Shown piece after piece: positions 1 to 8,238 of a stretch of DNA of 64,000 nt. The stretch is from positions 124,001 through 188,000 of the forward strand of contig CAZFOB010000003.1 in NCBI GenBank assembly GCA_964520325.1, read 5' to 3'. The translations under genes and the position numbers were made by a program. Source of the DNA: CAZFOB01 sp964520325 (GTDB lineage Bacteria; Actinomycetota; JAICYB01). Positions within the stretch are counted from its first letter, which is position 1. Every line of letters begins with the position of its first letter. The notes beneath the pieces were generated by a model. The model did not search any database. It saw only the letters and a program-made list of their open reading frames with translations, and was not told where the DNA came from.

Positions 1-479
1 GCGCTCCGCCGAAGCCGCAGTTCAACTTTCTGAACACCTCAGAGGACGCATCGTCGGGAGGCGAGGAAGCTGCGAACGAAGTGAAGATCGCGTTCGCCGG
101 CAACGGCTCGCCGGCTCGGTTCGTGTATGACGGCAAGACCGGTGTCTACGAGCGGTTCATCGGTGAAGCGCCGCATCAGGTCGAGGCGGCGGGAGGTGGA
201 ACGCAACTCGCGGTGCGCAACGTCCTCGTGCAGATCGTGAACGTCTCGCAGGGGTCGACGATCGACCGCGCCGGTGAGCGTTCGTCCGACATCCACATGA
301 TCGGAAGCGGCTCGGCTGTACTGTTCCGGGGTGGACGGGCGATACGCGGGAGGTGGGAGCGCAGCTCCGTCGGCGAGCCAACGCGATTCATCGATTCCTC
401 CGGTGCGCCGCTCAAGCTTGCGCCAGGGGCCACGATGGTTGAGCTCTTGCCGCAAGGCCGCGAGATCTTCGTCAGCTGA
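1..479 (+). CDS. DUF3048 domain protein, C-terminal part (5' end outside window)
   Basis: The reading frame is open from base 3 to the TGA at 477-479 and enters from the left edge, so only about 158 C-terminal residues are seen. They match the DUF3048 C-terminal domain (YerB-like lipoprotein family): a KIAF start, a short VYDGKTGVYERFI stretch, NVLVQIVNV, an MIGSGSAVLFRGG core and an LAPGATMVELLP end. The molecular role of the family is unknown; members are usually secreted or lipid-anchored, which cannot be checked because the N-terminus is missing. The next gene overlaps its stop, so the two are probably co-transcribed. Confidence 0.8.
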   Translation, partial: APPKPQFNFLNTSEDASSGGEEAANEVKIAFAGNGSPARFVYDGKTGVYERFIGEAPHQVEAAGGGTQLAVRNVLVQIVNVSQGSTIDRAGERSSDIHMIGSGSAVLFRGGRAIRGRWERSSVGEPTRFIDSSGAPLKLAPGATMVELLPQGREIFVS

Positions 480-754
480 GCTCGATCACCGAAGCGGCAT
501 TGGTGGTCGTCCGTCGCTCGCTCGAGCTCGCGGGGGCCGATCCCAACCAGATGGGGGTGCGTCTGCGGATGGCCGGCGGCGCCGTCCGGCCGCAGTTCGT
601 CGCGGAACCGCTGGAGGGAGATGAGATCGTCGAGGAAGGTGGCGTGCGCGTCTTCATCGCGCGCAGCATCATCGACGAGCACGGTGAGGTCGAGATCGAC
701 GTGACCACCGAGCACGAGTCACTGATGATCAGGCCTGTACGCTCAACGTCATGA
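476..754 (+). CDS. HesB/IscA-like iron-sulfur scaffold family protein
   Basis: A small protein of the HesB/IscA fold: SSITEAALVVVRRSLE opens like the family N-terminus, followed by GVRLRMAGG, then PLEGDEIVEEGGVRVFI. The three conserved cysteines of true A-type Fe-S carriers are absent, so it is a HesB-like domain of unknown function rather than a proven cluster carrier. The conserved N-terminus lies upstream of the first TTG (500) and GTG (503). The only start-like codon that includes it is CTG at 476, which overlaps the preceding stop as CTGA. Its own stop overlaps the next gene as ATGA. Confidence 0.65.
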   Translation: MSSITEAALVVVRRSLELAGADPNQMGVRLRMAGGAVRPQFVAEPLEGDEIVEEGGVRVFIARSIIDEHGEVEIDVTTEHESLMIRPVRSTS

Positions 755-1188
755 CTGAATCGGTTGCGCTCAATCCACCGCGCCCCGAGGTTCGCGTGGC
801 GCTCGAAGCGGCGTCCTCACCCGACGACCTCCGTGCCGTCGTCGTCATCGATCCGATGTGCATGGAAGCATGGGCGCGTTTGGGTCAGGTCGCCTACGAC
901 GAAGGCGACGACGTCGCTTCGTACGCCTTCTGCCGGGTGGGCTACCACCGCGGACTCGATCTGCTGCGTTCGGTGGGCTGGCGTCCCGACGTCCAGGTGC
1001 ACTGGAGGGACGAAGACAACCGTGGGTTCCTGACGGCGCTCTACGGCTTGATGCGCGCGGCCGCGGCCATCGGTGAGGGTGTTGAGGGTCGGCGCTGTCG
1101 CGAGTTCCTGCTGCAGCTCGATCCGTCCGACGCCTTGGACGTCGGAGGCATCGCACCCAAGGACCTCAGCCGCCGGCTGCCGGCGTAG
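751..1188 (+). CDS. DUF3151 family protein
   Basis: A 145-residue protein matching the actinobacterial DUF3151 family over its length. It has an AWARLGQVAYDEGD helix-turn-helix-like repeat, the conserved YAFCRVGYHRGLDLLRSVGW segment with neighbouring WRDEDNRGFLTALYGLMRAA, and an REFLLQLDP tail. The layout resembles a TPR-like helical protein and no catalytic motif is seen. Function is unknown; its near-restriction to Actinobacteria is established for the family. It starts at ATG 751, overlapping the stop of the HesB-like gene, and ends a three-gene plus-strand run. Confidence 0.8.
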   Translation: MTESVALNPPRPEVRVALEAASSPDDLRAVVVIDPMCMEAWARLGQVAYDEGDDVASYAFCRVGYHRGLDLLRSVGWRPDVQVHWRDEDNRGFLTALYGLMRAAAAIGEGVEGRRCREFLLQLDPSDALDVGGIAPKDLSRRLPA

Positions 1189-1197
1189 CTTTCCGAC

Positions 1198-1358
1198 TCA
1201 AAGGCAGTCGCGATCCGTGACGCCGCGCTCGGCTTGCTCGACGAACTTGCGGTAGAGGTTGATCGGCGCCGCATGGATGCACAGGTCGTTGGTGGTGAGC
1301 GCCCCGCCGGTGGGGCGAGCGCGAGTGCGGCGAGCACGAAGATGGGCCAACGTTTCAT
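1198..1358 (-). pseudogene. Small secreted peptide gene, apparently frameshifted
   Basis: ATG at 1358-1356 overlaps the stop of the upstream hydrolase gene as ATGA. It begins MKRWPIFVLAALALA, a clean signal-peptide-like segment. After about 15 codons this frame turns into low-complexity, atypical sequence, while the frame one base back gives GGALTTNDLCIHAAP, then INLYRKFVEQAERGVTDRDCL and a TGA at 1200-1198, with strong G/C third positions. Joining the frames with one indel near 1305-1320 gives a roughly 53-residue exported peptide with two cysteines. I do not recognise a family. It may be a genuine pseudogene or a sequence error. Confidence 0.5.
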
Positions 1359-2245
1359 GTCGCTCGCGATTCCTCTCGGACGATCTGCGCGAGTGCTTTT
1401 GCCCCCCGCTCGGACAGCGCGATGGTGAAGTGGTTGACGTCCGGGATGAGCACCTCCCGCAACGTCGGGAGCTTGGCGAGCCACGCTTGAACGGCTTCGT
1501 CGGTGTAGAGCGGCGGGACCTGGTTGAACAATCCGCGCGGCGCCCGTACGAGGAGTGTTGGGTGGCGCAGCGCCGCGATCGCGTCGGGGACGTCGCTCTC
1601 TTTCAGCTGGTCACCTCCGTCGGTGAGTACGGCCTCCTCGCTCACACCTGAGCGCATCTCCGGAGCGACGCCGACGAGATCGTAGGTGTAGTGCTCCTCG
1701 ACGTAGGCGTTCCACTCACCCGCGAAGGCCGGATGCGGACGCCAGAAGTCGAGGTAGGCCTCGAGCGTCGGGAAGGTCATGCGCAGACGGTCGAGCGACG
1801 GACCGATCACGGCACGCACAAGCTCGTCTGCCGGAAGGTCGGCAAGGGGGCCGAGGTCGAGCGGCAGGCCTCCGTCCAGAAGGATCAGACGCCTTACCCG
1901 TTCGGGGGCGCGGTGCGCCAGCACGACGGAAACGAATCCGCCCATCGAGTGTCCGAGCACGACCACGTCGCGGAGCCCCAGGTGATCGAGCACAGCGACG
2001 AGATCGTCGGCGTGGGCGGTCATGCCGAACGGTCCCGTGATGTTGGCGCTGTTGCCGCGGCCGCGAAGGTCGGGGGCGATCACGGTGAAGTCGTCGCCGA
2101 GCTCTTCGGCCAGACGCTTCATCGATGTGTGGTTCGCGGTGATGCCGTGGACGGCGAGCAGGACGTTCCGCCCGGTGCCGTAGCGTCCGACGTGTAGCGT
2201 GCCTCCGGAGACGGGAACTTTGAAGCTGTCGTAGGCGATGCTCAT
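1355..2245 (-). CDS. Alpha/beta hydrolase
   Basis: A 296-residue alpha/beta-fold hydrolase with an HGI oxyanion motif near residue 33, a PDLRGRGNS strand-loop, the nucleophile elbow GHSMGG (Ser100), and a late DVNHF carrying the likely catalytic His. Substrate is unknown; the fold covers esterases, lipases and C-C bond hydrolases. It is the last full-length gene of the Liv-type transporter run, and its ATG overlaps the livF stop (ATGA at 2242-2245). That suggests it acts on the imported compound or a derivative. Confidence 0.85.
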   Translation of the reverse strand: MSIAYDSFKVPVSGGTLHVGRYGTGRNVLLAVHGITANHTSMKRLAEELGDDFTVIAPDLRGRGNSANITGPFGMTAHADDLVAVLDHLGLRDVVVLGHSMGGFVSVVLAHRAPERVRRLILLDGGLPLDLGPLADLPADELVRAVIGPSLDRLRMTFPTLEAYLDFWRPHPAFAGEWNAYVEEHYTYDLVGVAPEMRSGVSEEAVLTDGGDQLKESDVPDAIAALRHPTLLVRAPRGLFNQVPPLYTDEAVQAWLAKLPTLREVLIPDVNHFTIALSERGAKALAQIVREESRAT

Positions 2246-3087
2246 CTCTTCTTGCCTCCTCGCGCAGCGGGTTTTGTCTTCGGCGCGGGCTTCTTGCGAG
2301 GCGTCGCCGGCTTGCGCTTGGCAGGCGGTTTGCGCTTGCGGAGCGCTCCCTTCGTCGACGCCGAAAGCATGCGTCCGATGCCGAGGTAGCCGGCGAGCCG
2401 TTGCCGGTCGAGCGTACGCACCGAACCGGCGTAGACAACTCGTCCGGTTTGCATGACGTGCGCACGATCGACGATCTGAAGGCCGAACGCCACGTTCTGC
2501 TCGACCATGAGCATCGTGACACCCGACGTGGAGACATCGCGTAGCGTCGTGAGCAGCTCGGCGGCCACGATCGGTGCGAGGCCGGCGGACGCTTCGTCCA
2601 CGAAGATCAGTTTCGGCTCGTTGATGAGTGCGCGAGCCACCGCGAGGGAGGCTTGCTGTCCGCCCGACAGCGTCCCAGCGATCTGCGTGCGCCGCTCGGC
2701 GAGCACGGGGAAGCGGTCGTAGCAGGTGTCGAGCATGTGCGCGTAGCGTCCGGTCTTCCGTCGCCGCGACACGTAGGCGCCGAGACGCAGGTTCTCCTCG
2801 ACGGTGAGGTTCGCGAAGACGTTGCGTCCCTGCGGGACGTGGCCGATCCCGAGCTCGACCCGTTCTTCAGGGCTGAGGTTTGTGATGTCGGTGCCCCCGA
2901 AGGTGATGTTGCCTTCCCAGGCGTTGACGAGTCCGGCGAGCACTTTGAGCGTCACGCTTTTTCCGGCGCCGTTGAGCCCGAAGATGCCGACGCACTCTCC
3001 TTCCTCGACGGTGAGGTCGACGCCGTGCAGCACGGTGTGCGAGCCGAACCCGGCGACGAGACCGGTCGCGGTGAGTAGTGCGCTCAC
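2242..3087 (-). CDS. livF: Branched-chain amino acid-type ABC transporter ATPase LivF, with basic C-terminal tail
   Basis: ATPase subunit of a Liv-type importer. Walker A is GLNGAGKS (about residues 37-44), the signature is LSGGQQASLAVA and Walker B ends FVDEASAG, with a switch region LMVEQNV. The LivF core of about 235 residues is followed by roughly 40 residues of K, P, R and A repeats (KRKPPAKRKPATPRKK and similar), which is not part of the usual family. It starts at GTG 3087, overlapping the livM-livG stop as GTGA. The tail could contact nucleic acid, lipid or polyphosphate, but nothing in the sequence decides this. Confidence 0.9.
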   Translation of the reverse strand: MSALLTATGLVAGFGSHTVLHGVDLTVEEGECVGIFGLNGAGKSVTLKVLAGLVNAWEGNITFGGTDITNLSPEERVELGIGHVPQGRNVFANLTVEENLRLGAYVSRRRKTGRYAHMLDTCYDRFPVLAERRTQIAGTLSGGQQASLAVARALINEPKLIFVDEASAGLAPIVAAELLTTLRDVSTSGVTMLMVEQNVAFGLQIVDRAHVMQTGRVVYAGSVRTLDRQRLAGYLGIGRMLSASTKGALRKRKPPAKRKPATPRKKPAPKTKPAARGGKKR

Positions 3088-4913
3088 GCGTTCACCGTTC
3101 CGAGGTACGCGTCCACGACTTCGGCTTGACCGACGACCTTCTTCGGGTCGCCGTTGGCGAGGACGCGTCCGGCGTCGAGCACCCAGAGCTCGTCGCAGAC
3201 GTCGAGCACGAGCGGGACGTTGTGCTCGATGAGCAGGATCGTCTTGCCGAGGTCGTCCCGCATCTCTTTGAGGCGCTCGGCGAGGTTCTCGACGAGCGCC
3301 GGGGCCATGCCGGCCGACGGCTCGTCGAGCATCAAGACCTCGGGGGCCGTGACCAGCAGACAGCCGATCTCGATGATCCGCTGCTGCCCGTGCGAGAGCT
3401 GTTCGACAGCAGTGTCGGCGTAGCGATCGAAGCCGAGGGCTTCGATCGCATCTGCTGCACGCTGCCGCAGCTCCTTCTCCACGCGCGTTGCGCGTGGAAG
3501 GCGGAGCAATGCCGACGCCGCGTCGTAGGAGGCGAGCTGGTGTTGCGCAAGAAGCAGGTTCTCGGTGACCGACAGGTCCTTCGCGAGGCCGATGAGCTGG
3601 AAGCTCCGGCCGAGACCGAGCCGAGCTCTGGCGTGAGCGGACATGTCGGTGACGTCGGCTCCGAAGAGCGAGATGCGTCCGCTCTCCGGCTTGATGACGC
3701 CGGAGATGGCATTGAAGAGCGTTGTCTTGCCCGCGCCGTTCGGGCCGATGAGGCCGACGATCTTCCCGTGGGGAACTTCGACGGCGGCGTCCTGCAGGGC
3801 TGCGACGCCGCCGAAGTGCACAGTGACGTCGCGCGCAACGAGCACGATGTCGCCGGTCGCTCGCGCGTTGTCGCGTGCGACCGGGTCGAGCCTTGGAAGA
3901 CTTGGCATGGGTGGTTCCTCATCGAGCGTGGTCGGTGTCTCCGCCTTGTCCTGCGTGCGTTTCGCGCGCGCCGCCTTGGCGTGAGCGAACGCTTCGGCGA
4001 TGCCGCCGGGGTGTCGGGAGATGGTGTACATCAGCAGGGCCGCACCGATGATCAGGTCGAGGAGGCTGTCGGCGAAGACCTCGTCCAAGAGGAGTGGAAA
4101 GATCGCGTAGAAGGCCGCCGAGATCGCGACGCCGACGCGATTGCCGAGGCCACCGAGCACGACGATGATCACGAGGAGGAGCGACTGGCGGTAGTTGAAT
4201 GCCTCGGAGTTCACGTTTCCGTACAGGTGGCCGTACATGGCGCCGGCGATGCCGGCCAGCGCTCCCGAGACGGTGAACGCGAGCTTGTACCGCGTGACAT
4301 CGATCCCGAATGCGGCGGCCACGGCTTCGTTCGTCCGGACGGCATGGAACGCCCGCCCGAGTTTGCTGGCCGTGACATTGGTGTCGATCCACCAGATGCC
4401 GATCAACATCACGAGCAGAACCGCGAGATAGTCGCCGTTGTTCGTGAAGATGAATGTGTCGATCTGCGGACGGGGCAGGTCGGCGCCTGCGGCACCACGA
4501 CTGATGAAGTTGCCTCGGAACAGCGACTCCTCGGCGGCGAACGCGAGGAAGATCGTGGCGATCGCGAGCGACAGACCGCGCAGGCGCAACGCCGGCAGTC
4601 CGATGAGGAACGCGAGTCCTGCTCCGGCGGCGGCGGCGGCCCCGACGCCGATGACGAACGGCAGTGCGAGTCGCTCGGCCCCCGTGATGATGCCGCTCGC
4701 AAAAGCGCCGGCGCCGAGGAAAGCGAAATGTCCAAGCGAGACCTGTCCGGCGTAGCCCATCAGCAGATTCAGTGAGAGCGCCGCCGCGGCAACGGCGACA
4801 CCGATGCCGAGGTTGAACAGCCAGTCGCTCGGGAAGCCCTGGTGTCCGAGCAACGGCGGGATCGCCGCGGCCGGCAGGAGAACGATCAGCAGACGGCGAC
4901 GCGCACCGCTCAT
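3084..4913 (-). CDS. livM-livG: Fused Liv-type permease and ATPase (LivM-LivG)
   Basis: One continuous 609-residue frame. The first roughly 300 residues are a LivM permease with many hydrophobic segments and the family patterns MGYAGQVSLGHFAFLGAGAF and VVLGGLGN. A charged linker (about residues 305-350) leads into a complete LivG ATPase with Walker A GPNGAGKTT, LSHGQQRIIEIG signature and MLDEPSAGMAP. Fusions of this kind are known in Actinobacteria. ATG at 4913 overlaps the livH stop (ATGA). With LivH and LivF it forms the membrane core of the importer. Confidence 0.92.
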   Translation of the reverse strand: MSGARRRLLIVLLPAAAIPPLLGHQGFPSDWLFNLGIGVAVAAAALSLNLLMGYAGQVSLGHFAFLGAGAFASGIITGAERLALPFVIGVGAAAAAGAGLAFLIGLPALRLRGLSLAIATIFLAFAAEESLFRGNFISRGAAGADLPRPQIDTFIFTNNGDYLAVLLVMLIGIWWIDTNVTASKLGRAFHAVRTNEAVAAAFGIDVTRYKLAFTVSGALAGIAGAMYGHLYGNVNSEAFNYRQSLLLVIIVVLGGLGNRVGVAISAAFYAIFPLLLDEVFADSLLDLIIGAALLMYTISRHPGGIAEAFAHAKAARAKRTQDKAETPTTLDEEPPMPSLPRLDPVARDNARATGDIVLVARDVTVHFGGVAALQDAAVEVPHGKIVGLIGPNGAGKTTLFNAISGVIKPESGRISLFGADVTDMSAHARARLGLGRSFQLIGLAKDLSVTENLLLAQHQLASYDAASALLRLPRATRVEKELRQRAADAIEALGFDRYADTAVEQLSHGQQRIIEIGCLLVTAPEVLMLDEPSAGMAPALVENLAERLKEMRDDLGKTILLIEHNVPLVLDVCDELWVLDAGRVLANGDPKKVVGQAEVVDAYLGTVNA

Positions 4914-5794
4914 GCCACGCGTCCTTGGCGTCTGCCGAAGATCCCGCCGGGACGAATGATCAGCGTCGCGAGCACAAGCAGGAAGACCGCGAGCGTGCGC
5001 ACGCCCGGGATCGAACTCTCGATGAAGATGTGTCCGGACACCTGCTCGAGCAGTCCGACGACCAACCCACCGACGACCGCGCCGGGCAGGCTCGTCAATC
5101 CCCCGACCACGGCTGCCGCGAGTCCGCGAAGGAAGAGGTTGCTCGATCCGAATCCGGGGGTGAAGACACCGATGGCCGGCTCGATGAGCAATGCCGCTAT
5201 CGCGCCGAGCGCGGCACCCGTGCCCCAGACGAAGACCGAGACGCGGGACGTGCGCACGCCGACCAAGCGCACGGTCACCGGATCCTCGGATGCGGCGAGC
5301 ACGCCGAGCCCGAAGTCCGTGCGCTTGAGGAAGAGAGCGAGCGCAACGGCGAGAAGGGTGGTCACACCCAACCCGATCATCTGCGTCGGACTGACGAAGG
5401 CCCCGAAGATCTCGATGCCGATGCCGCCGATGGGAGCGCGGAGACTCCTCGGTGTTGCGGAGAGGAGTTGGAACTCTCCCGCGACGAGGAAGCTCAGCAG
5501 TCCGACGGTCGCGATGGTGACAGCGACTCGTCCGGCACCGACCATCCGCCGAACGATGAGACGCTCGAAGGCCAGGCCGATGAGCACGGCGAAGCCGATG
5601 CCGGCGATCGCGCCGATGGGCCACGCCATCCCGCGTTCGGTCGAGATCCACCAGGCCGCATACAGAGCGGCAGTGCCGATCTCACCCTGCGCGAAGTTCA
5701 GCGCGCCGGATCCGCGATAGACGAGGACGACGCCGAGCGCGAACAGACCGTAGATGCTGCCCGTGAGAAGACCCAGAACGATCGCTTGGGCCAC
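4910..5794 (-). CDS. livH: Liv-type ABC transporter permease LivH
   Basis: A 294-residue polytopic permease of the LivH family. It opens MAQAIVLGLLTGSIYGLFALG and carries LVYRGSGALNFAQGEIG, a family hallmark, then GVRTSRVSVFVWG and a VVGGLTSLPGAVVGGLVVG loop. About eight hydrophobic segments are visible. It lies seven bases after the corrected stop of the substrate-binding protein gene and overlaps the downstream livM-livG fusion. The imported substrate is not determined by the permease sequence. Confidence 0.93.
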   Translation of the reverse strand: MAQAIVLGLLTGSIYGLFALGVVLVYRGSGALNFAQGEIGTAALYAAWWISTERGMAWPIGAIAGIGFAVLIGLAFERLIVRRMVGAGRVAVTIATVGLLSFLVAGEFQLLSATPRSLRAPIGGIGIEIFGAFVSPTQMIGLGVTTLLAVALALFLKRTDFGLGVLAASEDPVTVRLVGVRTSRVSVFVWGTGAALGAIAALLIEPAIGVFTPGFGSSNLFLRGLAAAVVGGLTSLPGAVVGGLVVGLLEQVSGHIFIESSIPGVRTLAVFLLVLATLIIRPGGIFGRRQGRVA

Positions 5795-5801
5795 GGGGGT
5801 C

Positions 5802-7314
5802 CTAGATCAGGTGCTCTTTACAGGTGGCGATGTTGCGCCAGTTCACCTGTCCGGCCGGCGATCGGTACGTCTCCATCGCGCTCACCTGGTAGCCCCCGCG
5901 CTGCGTTGCGCCGGGCCTGGTGAAGTCGACGCCGCACACCGGATCCGGATCGCGCGTACTTCGAGCTTCGGATCACGTCGGCGATCTTGTTGCGCGTGCA
6001 ATCCCTGCCGCAGGCAGCAAGGAGCGCGTGGAGGCTCTTCATGCCCTGCCAGTTCAAGAAGAGCAGGTCACCGGCCACACCGCGGATGTTGGCGTCAGGC
6101 CGATATTTCGCGTACTGACGCTCGAACTCCTTGATGTCGGCGGCGTAGAGCGAGAACTGGCCTGAATAGTCGTGCCAGGAGTACGAGTTCCACACACCGA
6201 TGCCGTACATCTTCGGGTTGATCGCCTGATCGCCGAGCGTCTGAGAGGTGAGGTTGAACGGGAAGACCATGAACGTGGGGTTCCAGTCCTGGGCCTTGGC
6301 CTGCTGGATCATCTCTGTGGCCGCGAGGGCGTTCTCCCAGAACCACAGGACCTCCACGCCGGAGTTGCGCATCTCTGAGATCTCGAGTGAGTAGTTGTGG
6401 TGGTCCTTGGGTGTGAAGATCCGCTTCACGATGTTGAGCCGCCCGGCCGCCACCTTGTCGAAGCCCCTGATGCCCGGCATCCAGTTCGCGCTGTCGCGAC
6501 CGATGACGCCGATCTTCTTGGTCTTGAATCTGCTGAGTGCAAGCTCCGCGAACATCTCGCCGGCCTTCTCGACGGTCGGCAGTGCCGTGAAGCTGTACTT
6601 CTTGCCGGCCGTCCCTTCGATGGTTGCTGTGTGGTGCACGTAGAGCTGCTTGTTCTTCTCGGCCCAATCGCGCACGCTCGGGATCTGGTCGAAGCCGATC
6701 CCGCCGATGATCATCGCCGGCTTCTTCGCCTTGCAGCGCTCGGCGGCCGCGATCGCGTCGGGACCGGAGTAGTTGTCGTTCTCGTAGGAGACGTCGACCT
6801 TGCGCCCGAAGACGCCGCCCTTGGAGTTCACGTCCTCCCAGTACACGTTGAGGTCGTCGGCGCTTGTATTGAACGCCGCCGCGTAGGTGAGAGCCGCATG
6901 GGCGCAGAACGTGATCGCTGTGTCGGTGATGCCGATCCGCTCCGTCGATGCGTCGAAGAGCCGCGGTCCGGTCTGCTTGACCGGCGGGGACGAGGGAAGC
7001 GGCGCACCGGCCGGTGCGCCCGCAGACGGGACGGTGGTGGTGCGTGGCCCGGTTACTCCCGGTCCGGCAATTGTGGCTGGGTCAGCAGCGGTTCCGGCCG
7101 ATGGCTTGGCAACGGTGGAAGCCGCTGGAGTGGGGACGGCGGCGAGATCGACGCTGTCTTGCGGTCGGCTTGCCCCGGTGCAGGCGGCACCAACACTCAA
7201 CAGCGCCATGGCCAAGGCGATCAGGCGCGCTCGTTGCCGTTCTATCGATCTCCCCCCGGCCGGGTCCTCCCCGGGGGGCAAGGATAGCCCAGCCATCAGA
7301 CGCGCGACGCTCAT
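5802..7314 (-). pseudogene. livK: Periplasmic-type substrate-binding protein (LivK-like), single-base frameshift near the 3' end
   Basis: Substrate-binding protein of the Liv importer. From ATG 7314 come a hydrophobic export signal ending in ALLSVGAACTGAS (an imperfect lipobox), a Pro/Ala/Thr-rich linker, then a type I periplasmic-binding fold with VNSKGGVFGRKV, IIGGIGFDQ and HHTATIEGT. Around 5950-5956 the frame breaks: after RSSKYA the natural continuation DPDPVCGVDFTRPG through NWRNIATCKEHLI lies one frame over, ending at TAG 5804-5802. The unshifted frame runs into unrelated Arg-rich residues. So about 50 C-terminal residues are displaced by one indel, either real or a sequence error. The three following genes are intact. 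Confidence 0.85.
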
Positions 7315-7316
7315 GC

Positions 7317-8171
7317 TCAGCTCAGTTTCGCGATGAAGTTCTCCGAGAGCTCGCCGAGCGCGCGATCGAGGTCGTTCGGATCGAATGTCGGTATCGGCAG
7401 AGCCATACGGTGCACGCCCTGATCGGCAAGCGACTTCGCTAAATCGACGTTCGGCGCGCCTCCGGTGGTCACCTCGATCGCGTCGGGGTCGCGTCCGGCG
7501 TCTTTGGCCGCACGACGCATCTCGTCGAGCAATGTGCCGATGTCGGCCGGGTTGGCGGGGAAGAAGCCGTTGCCGAGACTTCCGGCCCGGCGTGCGGCGG
7601 CCTTTGTGTGTCCGCCGACGACGATCGGGATCCCACCGGACTGCACCGGCTTGGGGAAGCTGCGTGCTTCGGTGAACGTGTTGAATGCGCCGTCGAAGGT
7701 TTCGTCCGTCGACCACAGAGCACGGAGCGCTGCGATGTACTCCTCGGTGCGGGCGACCCGCTCGCCGAACGGCACACCGATCGCGTCGAACTCTTCCTGC
7801 AGCCAGCCGATCCCGACGCCGAGAGTCAGGCGTCCGCCGGAGAGCACGTCGATCGTCGCGGCCTCCTTGGCGAGCACCACGGGGTTGCGCTGCGGAAGGA
7901 TCAGGATCCCGGTGGCCAGGCGCACGGTCTCGGTGTGCGCGGCCATGAACGAGATCCACGCGAGCGGGTCGGGGATCGGGTTCGTCTCGTCGCCGGGCAT
8001 CTTGCCCGTCGGCGAGTACGGATACGGACTCGCGTAGCCCTGCGGGACGACGACGTGCTCCACGGTCCACAGCGATTCGATGCCGGCCTTCTCGGCGGCC
8101 TTGGCGAGCTTCGTGGCTCCCTCGCGCGTGCCGAAGGCGAGCACGTTGGCGAACATGATCCCGATCTTCAT
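7317..8171 (-). CDS. LLM-class F420-dependent oxidoreductase
   Basis: A 284-residue luciferase-like monooxygenase-fold protein, close to the TIGR03619-type F420 group: SLWTVEHVVVPQGYASPYPY, a proline-rich insert, ATGILILPQRNPVVLAKEAA, then LSGGRLTLGVGIGWLQEEF. Such proteins use reduced F420 (or sometimes flavin) to hydrogenate or oxidise small molecules. It precedes the substrate-binding gene by a few bases in the same run, so it probably acts on the imported compound. A GGGAGCGG ribosome site sits just before ATG 8171. It resembles the protein at 17115-17990. Confidence 0.88.
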   Translation of the reverse strand: MKIGIMFANVLAFGTREGATKLAKAAEKAGIESLWTVEHVVVPQGYASPYPYSPTGKMPGDETNPIPDPLAWISFMAAHTETVRLATGILILPQRNPVVLAKEAATIDVLSGGRLTLGVGIGWLQEEFDAIGVPFGERVARTEEYIAALRALWSTDETFDGAFNTFTEARSFPKPVQSGGIPIVVGGHTKAAARRAGSLGNGFFPANPADIGTLLDEMRRAAKDAGRDPDAIEVTTGGAPNVDLAKSLADQGVHRMALPIPTFDPNDLDRALGELSENFIAKLS

Positions 8172-8238
8172 CTGCCGCTCCCTTGTTCGGTTAAGGAAGC
8201 AGTCTGGCAGCTCAGGCGTGGCCGAGGAGACCCCGCGC

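Noticed and set aside
3078..4775. Long open frame on the plus strand (565 codons)
   Set aside because: Antisense to the livF/livM-livG genes; it has no family resemblance and its composition is a mirror of the real genes' codon bias.
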